Under the pieces are notes generated by a model. The model made no database searches, had not been told where the DNA came from, and saw nothing but the letters and a program-made list of their open reading frames with translations. A stretch of 64,000 nt of DNA, taken from assembly GCA_037576195.1 (NCBI GenBank), contig CM075101.1, forward strand, positions 33,418,001-33,482,000, given 5' to 3'. Position 1 is the first letter of the stretch. Every line of letters starts with the position of its first letter. Positions 1 through 9,666 of the stretch are shown here, one piece after another. The position numbers and the translations under genes were made by a program. Origin of the DNA: Phytoseiulus persimilis (lineage: Eukaryota; Arthropoda; Arachnida; Mesostigmata; Phytoseiidae).

Positions 1-1297
1 AGCCGCCTGTCCGGACTCCGCGAAGCGAACTTGGTTAGAGATTTGCAAGCGTATCGCTTGCACCATGTGCATGTCGCTCACGGTTGGATTGCAACTTGTG
101 TGTTATCGGCTGTTCGCAGACAGTCGACCACACCGCAGTGATGTTCGCTTCACGAAGCCGACGTGCAACGTTGGCTCGTTTATTCCGGATGAACAAAGAT
201 GCTTTCTCGGCTCTCTATCCTCCGGCCGTAATACTACTCTAGTAGCGTTCCTGGAACGCTAGAAACTCTGAGCTCCAAAGCGGCGCACTGGAGCGAACTC
301 CTAGGTCTCCGGAGAGACCTTGGAAGATTCCGCAACAGGAAGCACTTCATCGCTCGAGCAGAAACTTCGTTGTTTGATCATTGATTTGAATCCACTTCCT
401 CGTTCGGGGTACCGGAGAACCGCCTCTACGAGTTCAAACCGTGTATGTTACGGAACCGGCTTCCGCAGCACCGTCGAACAGGCCCAATCCCTCCCACGGA
501 CGAATTCGCGCGAGCTCCTTCGTTCCCCTGATATTTTCTTGCTTGATTTAGCCCAGCATTTCCTGATCGGGAATTCGCAGAACAGATGCAGAACAAATCC
601 AAGGAGACTTTCTCAAGCGTGTATATGAGGTGCTGCTCTCAGACTGCTTCCCAGGATGGAAAGTCGTCACGGAACTTCGAGTGTGTTTCGCTGGAATCCC
701 GGTGAAAATTCTCTCTAGGAGCTCTCGCTCAATGTTCGTGGAAGGGAAGCACAGAGAGCGGCCGGAAACTTGCTTGAGAGGACCGTGCAAGGCAGGTCCC
801 AGGTCACAGATTTGTGAGGAGCCGATAAGTGATCCATTCAAATGTACTTGGGCTCCTCGACGCAAATTCACCACGGCTCATCGTCTGAACATTCCGTTAT
901 CTGACGGATTCGTTATCCGCGAACTATCCCTCCGCCAAGTCCCTGATCATGGAGACTCCAGGGTGATATTACAGCATTGAGCATTGATTGCGCTAATCTC
1001 ACGATGGGAAGGATGAAACATGGTGAAAATCTTCGGAACAAATGCGCATGAGCTCATGTGGTCGACTATGCCCTGGGATCGCCAAAAAGTGCCTCTCCTC
1101 AACGACTCGTGGGCGGCAAGGTTCAACGCGCCGAAGTTCAGGAATGGTAGGATATGCCCTCTATAAGCCGGGGCATGCGAGAGTGGCGCCCGCACCATGG
1201 TACTTTCTGTTTCGACGAGATCGACGACGACAAATATTCCTGGTGCGAATAGTCGGCGTTCATCAGGTGTGCTCGTTGTGAGCGGAGCACCTGCCCG
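1..1297. other. Left edge, no firm gene
   Basis: No recognisable gene. On the plus strand the first frame is open from base 1 to a stop near 141 and could be the end of a gene cut by the window edge, but nothing supports it beyond openness. A plus-strand ATG at 1020 opens 48 codons. A different frame, with ATG at 1154, covers the following stretch and contains the acidic patch FDEIDDDKYSW. No splice pair joins the two frames. Treat both as unproven coding potential. Confidence 0.3.
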
Positions 1298-1504
1298 TAT
1301 CACGGGTAGACATCATATTCCGTAGTACGGAGTACGGCAATTGAATTTCCGTACCGGCCCAGTACGGCAATTCATTTTCCGTACCGGGGCGGCGAAAATG
1401 AATTTCCGTACCAGGAAGTACGGAAATTGAATTGCCGTACTGGGCCGGTACGGGAATTCAATTGCCGTACTTCGTACTACGGAAAATGATGTCTTATCAC
1501 GGGT
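1298..1504. repeat. 10-bp direct repeats flanking a MITE
   Basis: The sequence TATCACGGGT occurs at 1298-1307 and again at 1495-1504, directly abutting the two ends of the palindromic element at 1308-1494. An exact 10-bp duplication at both edges is what a target-site duplication looks like. A length of 8-11 bp is typical of Mutator-like and some foldback transposons. No decay is visible in the duplication, which suggests a fairly recent insertion. Confidence 0.75.
1308..1494. mobile_element. Palindromic foldback MITE
   Basis: This 187-bp non-coding element starts AGACATCAT and ends ATGATGTCT. Nearly the whole length folds on itself as two imperfect arms of about 90 bp around a GC-rich centre near 1385-1396. 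Each arm is built from units that are themselves nearly palindromic, of the form GTACGG-AAT-CCGTAC, so the element is a palindrome of palindromes. It has no open reading frame and must have been moved by enzymes supplied elsewhere. The terminal repeats with a 10-bp target duplication fit a Mutator-like or foldback family. The family name is an inference; the repeat structure is seen directly. Confidence 0.7.
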
Positions 1505-2309
1505 TCCTCACTGCATTGCACACCGCATTGGTCAGTAGGACAATGTGAATCAGTTATTCAGCGAGTGCCACATTTTCCCATGTATGATCCGAACCGGAGA
1601 TCACCAATCTCGCCTATAATAAACGATACAGCTCTCTATCAAGGTCCAGAAACAGGCTAAGAATTGAGCTGACTCAATCTCAGAGACGATCGGATTCAGT
1701 TTCTTCGGATGCAAACTTCCTGCTTCATCTGATTCTACAGAGGGCTGCTGAACTCGCGAGTTCGAACGATTCCATGGAAAGACCAAATCTACACGTCATG
1801 ATCGGCCGGATTCTTCCAAACGCATACATGTTTGAGAGGTCTGCACCTCAAATATTGATCTGCATTCAGTTAGGATCGGACGCGAGCGGCCGAAGATTCA
1901 GCGGTGGATTTGAATCCGACGGCTCCTGCCATCTCTTGGTTTCAATGGTTACGATGTTATTCCAGGAGGAAGCAGCCAGGTGGGATCCAGCTTAGCTGGA
2001 CCGCCTCTGGCTGCAATCGTGCTCCGAATTTAGATGAATGCACCATTCCGGGCTCGTGGAAGGAAAGGGAGCATGGAAACTCGGATGGATCGGGAATGGA
2101 CTTGGATGGTGCATGGAAATGAGGATCTACCCAAAGCATCACCGTGGCTGGGCACGCCACTCGAGGAAGGAGGATACGAACGATTCCCGATACGCTTCAG
2201 AGACTCAAGTTCCGCATCAAAGCCCAAGACTCGATTCCAACATGCTGGGGAAGTCGGCCCTGGTTAATCTCGTGCTTCACCTGAGCTCGAATCCGGTTCT
2301 TTGGCAAAA
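1505..2309. other. Intergenic, nothing assigned
   Basis: Short open frames occur on both strands, none with a recognisable product or a convincing splice partner. I see no gene here. Confidence 0.5.
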
Positions 2310-2472
2310 CAGCACAACCTCGATTATTTCAACCAGTCGATGAACGGAAATACAAGTAAGCGAAGCTGGAATACCCGAGTTGCATTGTAATCGAAGTTGG
2401 GATAATCGGGGCTCTGAGTTTGTAGTCCGAATAGTTTAAATAATTGGGTTTGAATAAATCGAGGCTGTACTG
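2310..2472. mobile_element. pogo/Tigger-like MITE
   Basis: The left end CAGCACAACCTCGATTATTT and the reverse complement of the right end, CAGTACAGCCTCGATTTATT, form terminal inverted repeats of about 26 bp that agree at roughly 22 positions. Termini beginning CAG-ACA/ACC-TCGATT are typical of pogo/Tigger-type elements of the Tc1-mariner superfamily. The interior (163 bp in all) is AT-rich, holds degenerate copies of the same motif (for example TAATCGGGGC) and encodes nothing, so this is a non-autonomous copy. A TA follows the right end, but the left flank reads AA, so the expected TA duplication is not intact. Confidence 0.6.
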
Positions 2473-4003
2473 TATGTTGGTAACAAGGGCTCACGTCGAC
2501 AAGTCCGAGGCCCCGTCGGAATCCATCGGCACAAGTGTTGACATCTTTGCGTGCCGAATCAATCCAGCACAAACGCCCAAGTCGGATGTCGTTAAGCCTT
2601 ACCGACATTGACACCCCAGGGCGCCGAGGAGGTGCTGAGTGGGGCCGAAGTGTATGATCAGGCCGGGGCGGAATCATCTTCAAAGTACGATGAAAACGAG
2701 GGGAGGCATCGTTTGGCCAATTCGACATCCCTGGCCTAGGCCATTTCCTGGCATCCTGCAGGGGTGCCGTTGCTTTGAAATGCGCCTGGGAGCTGTCTGC
2801 GAAGACGAGCATAGGGCCGAAACGCAAATACCCATCGGAATCGGGAGTTTGGGCTTCCACGTCATTCACCTCATACGAGTCAATGCAATCATATGCACGG
2901 TTGTTGCATAGGTGCAAAGGGAGCCACTGTTATGCCTACAGATCTCCAGCGGGAAAGCTGAAGCCCTGGCTCTTCAGACGAACCGAGGAAGAATGATCCC
3001 GAGCTCACTCTCTGGAGTGCTCTCTCGCATGACGATTCATGATATCGGAGATTCAGCGGGAAGCTCCACATGGTTGTTCTGAGTGTCGTTTGCTGATTCA
3101 GTACGAATGAGTTATGAGATGCCCAGGCCTCTGGAGAGTTCAAGCTACGCTCGCTATCCTGTGTGGATATATATCTTGGTGTCATCAGCCTAGGTGTGAA
3201 GCTGAACTCGAACGCTGCGTTGCCCTGACGACGACTCCGATGTCCGGGGCATCATTTTCAGATCCTCCTAAATGGAAAATGAGAAAGTGAGAAACACAAA
3301 ACCCTAACTAGCTCCATCAGCGCACTCAACAAGTGTGTATGAGTGCGATCGCTGTCATCTGTTCGCGCTTCTTCCGTTGTGTTATATTTTACCCTTGGTG
3401 CCAATCAGGCAACGGCCTCATCGCCGAATATTGAACGTCAAAGATGCAGACTTAGGGATCGGTGGTGTATGATGCGAATAGATGGGCCCCAAGAACTCTT
3501 TTCTGGGGCACTCTCGAGGAAGCATCTCGCCATAGGAGAATGGAGCCGCGAAGCTTCTGCGACTAGGGAATTACCCAAATGCGTCGATGGCTAACTCTGA
3601 AGTTCTGCGTAGTTCAAGAGAGAAGAGTCCGGCGAAGCATGTGAAATGCAGCTCAGGAATGAATTACGACAACATCGATTCTGTGGGTTCCAGCGTTAAT
3701 ATTCAAGATTGATTTGTCCTCGACGCCTTCGAGCTGGAGCGTTGTGGTCAGCGTAGAGCGAAATACCAGCCACTGGGCCACGCACATATCTTCAGGCTCA
3801 CCGTGTCGCAGATAGCATTGTTCCCACCATGGATTTCCCACTAACTGCTCGCAAGTCGCGCAGCGCGGGGGCCTTCACCGCCGCCTTCCATGAGGATAGT
3901 GAGCTCCTCTGTAGGTTCTCCCCCGATGAGCTCCGTTGGGGCGGGAATCGGTATCACTTGAGATGCGATATTCCATTCTATCACAATGGTACAGAGAGCA
4001 AAC
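2473..4003. other. No firm gene
   Basis: The longest frame that begins here runs on the minus strand into the MITE and is probably fortuitous. A minus-strand frame at 3653-3841 (62 codons, starting MGNPWWEQCYL) looks protein-like, but I found no partner exon and no family. Confidence 0.35.
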
Positions 4004-4398
4004 GTTGATCCGTTCTATCGGAGCGCCGATCCCCCGTTTCACCGGAAAGCCTAGATGGAAGTGTCTGTAGGCTGGCGCATGTCTGGGTTCGACACTCCTC
4101 TGCGCACAAAGCAGTTCTGGGCTCTTCAAGTGGCGATTCAAGCGTCGCTAACACCGGACAGTCCGCATTCATTTCAATGACGAAAAACCGCAGTTCTCGG
4201 AGAAACAACAAACGGAAATCGTCGCCATGTGACTCTCCGAAAGACATCGATCAGCAATCGCTGAACTTCAATCTCAGCTCGGGAGCCGCAGTGGAAGTGC
4301 GGGCATCGGAAAAACTCCAAGCGACTCGTCTCTGTGGAGAGGCTGATATCGGAGACTTCACTCTGTGCGATTTGATTTTCGACGGCGGATCTTCGAGA
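4004..4398 (+). CDS. Candidate internal exon, serine-rich and basic
   Basis: A plus-strand frame is open from just after a TGA near 4003 to a GTATGT donor at 4399, about 130 codons. It contains a basic, serine-rich patch (TKNRSSRRNNKRKSS) followed by a more acidic stretch. It lies upstream of the Kintoun-like exons on the same strand and could be the low-complexity linker that precedes the C-terminal domain in that family. However, it ends in phase 0 while the next modelled exon at 5263 needs a phase-1 partner, so at least one exon is missing or the join is wrong. The acceptor is not identified. The same stretch is also largely open on the minus strand. Confidence 0.35.
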
Positions 4399-5262
4399 GT
4401 ATGTCTGCCTAGCGAACTCTGGGAAAATGGTTCGTATAGCACATCTTATCTTCTGTCGCGGTGGAGTAAATTTTGACAGTTTGAGAAGAAGTTGGTGGCT
4501 TGCTGAATCGTTCGGCTAGTTTGCCGGTAGTGTCTGAACATAGGAATCGGGGTCATTCGCCGAGGGTAGCCGTCATTTGCTCTGCGAATGTGCTCCCTCA
4601 CAAGTAGAGCCGCTCAATCACATTCCCGAACGCCAATTCCTGATAAAAAATCGTGGAAATTGAATTCCCAGCGAAAGTTCTACGACTTTCTCGAAACCTC
4701 GCCCGTTGGCCTGGGCCACGTATCGCTTGTGAGGTTATCGTGTGCTAAAGCTGAAGGTAGTGAATTCCTGGTAATGGCATCCATGGGATAATCTCTATCC
4801 CGCTCTGTATCCAATCATGTGTTCACACTGGATGCTTCCACTCCTTGTGCGGTGAATGTTGAATATTGATACGCAAGCGATGGCCGCCGCGAGTAGGTTC
4901 TGCGCGAGCTCAAGCGACGACGCCGACGTTGAGGGCTGTTATGCGTTCGTTGGCCTTGACTCGGCGTCAGCGAATGAACGCTCAATATCCGTCTAAACAT
5001 GGAGTGGGTCTGAGTCCCATCGAACTCATGGTCATTGTCTCCGAACCAACCGGGAGGGGCCCATCTAACAAGGCATCCTCTATCCCGTTTTGTCGTATCT
5101 CCGAGCATTTGGTCGCTCGGTTCGTAGTGATGAAGCTCGATTGTATCCCTATAGCGAGCGCTCTACATTTAGGTCTTGATAGATTGTCGAGATATATCCT
5201 CTGGGAAGTTCACTCTGTAGTGGAGCATCTCACACAGGATTTCTAATGATATCGACTTTCAG

Positions 5263-6992
5263 AACTCATCGAACCAGTAGCCCATTCGGTATTGCACTTG
5301 CTCTACGGCGCACGAGAAAATGTGGACGACAGTGAAATAGAGGCGCTGCACCGAACGCCATGGTTGAACAGCGGCCGACACGCGGTCATCGTTGGAGACC
5401 AAGGCGGAGGCGCCCTTATCGTTGATCTCAGCAACGGTGGTGGTGAGTATGCTCATTCCCTACTCTGTGTCCGAGAGAACGCTAGGCGTCAATAAGGAAG
5501 GGAATCTCCGCTGGACGATTCCAAGCGGGTCGATCTAGTGCTCTCATGACGGGAATACGGCCCGTCGCTCACGTAGACCGTGTCTGGTGACTCTGGACAC
5601 CACGTGAAAACAATCATGGCTGACAGTTGGCCTCTGCAGCGCGAGCACAAGAGAAACGGAATCTCAGGAGTTTCTCGGCTTGGAAATTCCTTAACGAACA
5701 AAGTCCTTAACGACTGCTCAGTCGTTGACAGCAAACCGAAAGTTCTCGGCGAATGACGGATCGGGATATCTTGAGCAGCGGTTCCGAACGGACTCATTCC
5801 CTCATTCCAAAAAATCTGGATAATATCTTCTTGTCACTTCGATTTTTCTCCTCTGCCGACCGTTTCAGATCACGAAGATCACACTCCTGCGCTTGAATTA
5901 CAAGAGGACGTTCCCGTGAAGAAATGCCGGTTACCAAGATTCGCCGTCCACCAGACGATGGCGACGCTGACGGTCGTGTTCTTCGTTCAGAATGTCGATG
6001 GGGACTCTTTGGCTGTTTCCTTCTGCACTTGCAACTCGTTGCTCCGCCTCGAGTTCAGCATGAGCTCCGAGCACCACACGACGTATCGCATCGTTCTGGG
6101 CCATCCGTCCATTGAAAGCTCACTGTCATTCCCCCAGAAGATTCGTTGCGACGTCATACGAGATACTTTGGTTGTTTATCTTGAGAAAGCAGAGGATCAG
6201 CACAATCTATGGACGGAAATCGTCGTCGGCGCCGCTGGCACATCAGAACTGAGAACCTTTTCCTTGGTCGACGGGACGGTTGACAAGGTGAGTCTCTGGT
6301 GATTCCTGCCTAAATGAATTTCCCAGCATTTCAACTTGATGTCAACCACGTTGGACGGAATCCTGTGAGACTGCCGTGACGTCTTCGTCCGCGAAGTTGA
6401 TGCTAAAAAGGCCAATCGTTCTCCCTCAGGTTTGTGATAGCTGCATGCCGATCGGTATTGAGGAGCCCCAGAGACGCTTCAGTGCCCCGTGTGAATCACT
6501 TTTCTCAACTGATGGCTGCCGGGGAATTCTCAAAAACCGTCGGCTCTGTTCGAGAACATTGAGCGAATGCTCGGAATCCATGGAATTCAGTTCCTGGGAT
6601 CTGTCTGAGAGCCTTCGAGCCTCCTCGATGCAGTTCGACGATGCCAAACGGGTCACTTTCAACGAAAAGGTTTTGGAAACCAAATATAAGTGAGTCCTCG
6701 TCTCTCAAGAATGTTTGTCTGGAATTGCAACCATGCGCTCTAGGAGCGCCCTGTACGCTTACACCTCCCAGGAGAAGCCTCTCAAGCGAGTGCATAAATC
6801 CTTTCCAATTGCAGGCCGGGAGGGATCTCAATCAAACGTCGGTCTCAGAGAACACGATCGCTGTCCGACTCCAGTGAAGATAATAGTGATTCGATCTGTG
6901 ATGATCTCCAAGAGAAGCTAAGCCTTGGCTCAAGACAAAACAGCACCAAGGAAGAACTCTTCCACTTGGAGATGGACGAGAGTAGAGAATAG
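5263..6992 (+). CDS. Kintoun / DNAAF2-like protein, C-terminal part
   Basis: Four exons join in phase: 5263-5442, 5869-6287, 6430-6689 and 6815-6992, with GTGAGT donors at 5443, 6288 and 6690 and a TAG stop at 6990. The second exon encodes a beta-sandwich-like segment resembling the CS/p23-like domain of Kintoun, with a VVFFVQNVDGDSLAV strand pair. The third has the paired signature RGILKNRR followed by a serine-rich stretch and RVTFNEKV, which matches my recollection of the C-terminal motif of this family. The last exon is basic and then acidic and serine-rich. Kintoun acts in the cytoplasm with HSP90/HSP70 to preassemble axonemal dynein arms. The N-terminal PIH1 domain is not recognisable upstream, so the model is 5'-incomplete or the gene is divergent. 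The first exon here (with GDQGGGALIVDLSNGG) fits the phase but is not recognised. The assignment rests on motif memory. Confidence 0.6.
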
Positions 6993-8414
6993 ATAGATTG
7001 CAGTGTCGTTTCAGAGGGAAAGATTACCTTAACTGCGACAAACCTTAAACCTGACAGACTTTTTACCTTCACGTCCCTGCGGACGGCAAAGCGAAGAACC
7101 AAGTTACACTGAGACTACTCTGAAACTTTCAGATGTACGGAAACTTTCAGATGTTTCCTCGAATACAAGATATTTCTATACTCGACTGACACGCGACGAG
7201 CCCCAGATTCGACCCCCTTATTCAATCCCTGATCGAGCTTGGTGGACGCGCCTATCCAGGTCGAGAGCGATGCCTGTAGCTGTTTTGATACGGCGCGCAG
7301 AACGCGTGTTCCGATTTCCCCGAAGATTCATTTCCCCAGACTGTTCCTCCAACTGTTGTCTCGCACTCCTCGGTTTCGGGGGATTTCATTGTCTATGACG
7401 TATGCGATTGCGCTGATGGACGGACTTCTCAAGGTTTTCAAGGCTCAGAAGAAACTTCCACTCCAAACCTTCACTGTCCAAGGTGATAATCATCATATTC
7501 TACGCATCCTTTATCGTATGCAGTTCACTGTTCTTCGCTGATCGGCTCGTTGGGGATCGTCGCGGCTTGTCGGAGCGGAGCGGTTTTCCCTCGCACAGAG
7601 TTGAATTTTCGCTTGACATCATCTGCAGCATACTCTCCATATTTTGATGTACTGAACTTTCAATAAACTTGATTTTCACGAGTCAAAACCTCAAGCTGTT
7701 CTCCCCTCTCGGACTGAACCCGGGCAATAGATTTGCTGTGACTTCGCGTGACGTTGGGTCCTGGGAGCCAAAATTGGTACTGATTGGTTCGGCACGCTCA
7801 CTCGGCCGCCCCACCGAGGAAATATTTCAACTCTCCCCGGAGCGGCATGACTGCAAGCAATAGCGTACGTACATCATGTAAGCTCTGTCGTAAGCTCTAG
7901 GCTAGATTCATCAGGACTGAGCTAGCCGATCGCGAATGCGAAAATCTCAGAATTTCCTCTCCTGAGAGAAGAGTTGAAGCCTCTACATGCCTGACTGAGG
8001 TTGTTGGAGAGGACTGTTCTTCTCCCTCGAAATAATTTCGCGCCGATAAGGAAGGCAGAGTCAGGCAATGGATACATCCCGCAGGAGCAGAGAAGGCTCG
8101 CCTCTCCGATTAAATCTATATGACTGCTCGTTAACACCGACCATGCTGACCATTCACGGAACAGTTATAGATGTCGGGAATTCATGTCTCGTTTCTGGCA
8201 TTCCCGAAAAGAATGGCTTCCGCAATGTGTCGTGAGATAGAGGTCTTTACCGGACGAGCGGCCCAAAACCCATATAGAGCCTCCTTCGGGGCCGTGTCTG
8301 GGGAGGGTTCGCGCAGGTAGACAATAATAAACCCGGTTGTCCATTGAGGATTCTGCCCCTGCGCTCCCAGCTTGCGCGAAATCTGTTCGGAAAACTTGGC
8401 GAAGTCGCCGAGCG
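6993..8414. other. Possible gene end with polyadenylation signal
   Basis: A plus-strand frame stops at 7541. An alternative frame with hydrophobic segments (KVIIIIFYASFIVCSSLFF) stops near 7645. An AATAAA signal follows at about 7662-7667, so a plus-strand transcript probably ends here. Which of the two frames is real cannot be decided, and neither is recognised. From 7670 to 8414 I see only upstream sequence for the next gene. Confidence 0.35.
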
Positions 8415-8873
8415 ATGTCGTCGAGGCTCTATCCAATCTACAGGAAGGGCAATCCCCAACTGCGTATTTTTCTCCCAAACTTTTTCATGAAACTCGTCAA
8501 GAGCAAAGTTGATCTGCCGCCGAACATGGTCAAATTCGTAGTGCCACTCGAGATGACTCAGTATGATGTGAAAAACTACTTGGAAAAAATCTACAAAGTT
8601 CCCGTGGCTCACGTAAGGACAGAGGTGATACTTGGCGAAATCAAGCCCCAGACAACGAAACGCTACATGATCAAAGAAGACGATTATAGGGTCGCCACGG
8701 TCACACTTCCAGAAGGTAGCCGGTTCGAATTCCCGGAGATCTTTAACAAGAATAGGATCGAGGAATTGAAACAAGACTTCGAAAAAGAGCGGAAGCAGCT
8801 TGATCAACTAGAACGAACATATAAGCGGGTTGACCCGCTGCGGAGCAACGTCCCCGATTTCTTCGGAATCTAA
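8415..8873 (+). CDS. mRpL23: Mitochondrial large-subunit ribosomal protein uL23m
   Basis: A single uninterrupted exon encodes 152 aa. The start MSSRLYPIYRKGNPQLRIFL matches the conserved N-terminus of animal mitochondrial L23 (Y-P-I-Y-x-x-G-N-P-Q-L-R). The family motif around MTQYDVKNYLEKIYKVPV follows, and the protein ends in a charged coil with many E, K and Q. Length is normal for the family. The ATG at 8415 was chosen because homologues begin exactly there; the frame stays open further upstream but without family resemblance. The protein binds 23S-like rRNA near the exit tunnel of the mitochondrial ribosome and must be imported from the cytosol. The gene is intronless although its neighbours are split, and its 5' neighbour ends about 0.8 kb upstream on the same strand. 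Confidence 0.95.
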   Translation: MSSRLYPIYRKGNPQLRIFLPNFFMKLVKSKVDLPPNMVKFVVPLEMTQYDVKNYLEKIYKVPVAHVRTEVILGEIKPQTTKRYMIKEDDYRVATVTLPEGSRFEFPEIFNKNRIEELKQDFEKERKQLDQLERTYKRVDPLRSNVPDFFGI

Positions 8874-8977
8874 CATTTGTGTGCATACTCCCCATTCTGT
8901 GAATATACTTGATACGAAATTCGTTCTCAATAACCTGACACCACTGTTTTCTTCACTTCAGTAGCGACTGCTTCTGG

Positions 8978-8983
8978 AATAAA
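8978..8983 (+). promoter_or_regulatory. Polyadenylation signal AATAAA
   Basis: A canonical AATAAA lies about 105 bp after the stop of the uL23m gene on the same strand, the right place for its 3' end. Confidence 0.55.
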
Positions 8984-9666
8984 AAGGATTGAAGAAACCT
9001 GGCTTCGTCCTCGATTACCATTATCGGAGATTTCCTTCCTGAATTTATTGTGTGACTCACGGTGTAAGAAAATCTCCATACCGGTGTAACTTCGATGCGG
9101 TCTCCTTACTTTCCTCACTCCGTGTCTCCCTCCGTCTCCATTCCTGTGAATCCTTACCCGTTATATTCACTCCTGAATACCGATTACGTGTCTGATCATA
9201 AGTCTACCAGCGTATCCGAAACCCCAATCAAAAAGTTCTGAACGGACCGCTCATCTTTCTCCGAGAGCCACCGGTGGTCGATGTCCGAGAAGTCTGACCG
9301 CCAGTCTGAAACCTCGACTGAGGAAGTGTTGACCACAGGGTCTCCAGGGGGTGGCGGGACATACCCATCGCCTGTCTGGACACGCTAAGAGGGTGATCAG
9401 ATCTGTAGCAAGACGATCAACGTTCCACGAGTCACCTACATTGAATCGGCCGAGTGCATTTAATTTTTGCGAAGACTCCGCTCAATTCCAAGGCGAGACT
9501 GAGTCGCACACGAGCTTTCACTCGAACAAGAGATGCTGAAACAACTCCTCGTGAGTTTGGTGATAGTCCGCTTCAGCCGTGTTCTATTGTCAATGTCTGG
9601 GAGGGGTGAGGAGAAGCTCACCGTTCGACAGCCCCTATCCTTCTCACAGCATTATAATGTCCGTAC
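8984..9666. other. Possible upstream exons of the next gene
   Basis: Plus-strand frames here are serine-rich (for example SSFSESHRWSMSEKSD near 9260-9300), and a GTGAGT donor sits at 9558. None joins in phase to the first coding exon at 9667, so they may be 5' untranslated sequence, part of another gene, or chance. Confidence 0.3.

Noticed and set aside
2324-2917. Minus-strand ORF of 197 codons
   Set aside because: It runs through the pogo-like MITE and resembles no protein; most likely fortuitous.
7239-7663. Hydrophobic frames that might be the C-terminus of a membrane protease such as S2P
   Set aside because: The diagnostic LDG metal-binding motif is not present in a convincing context in either frame.
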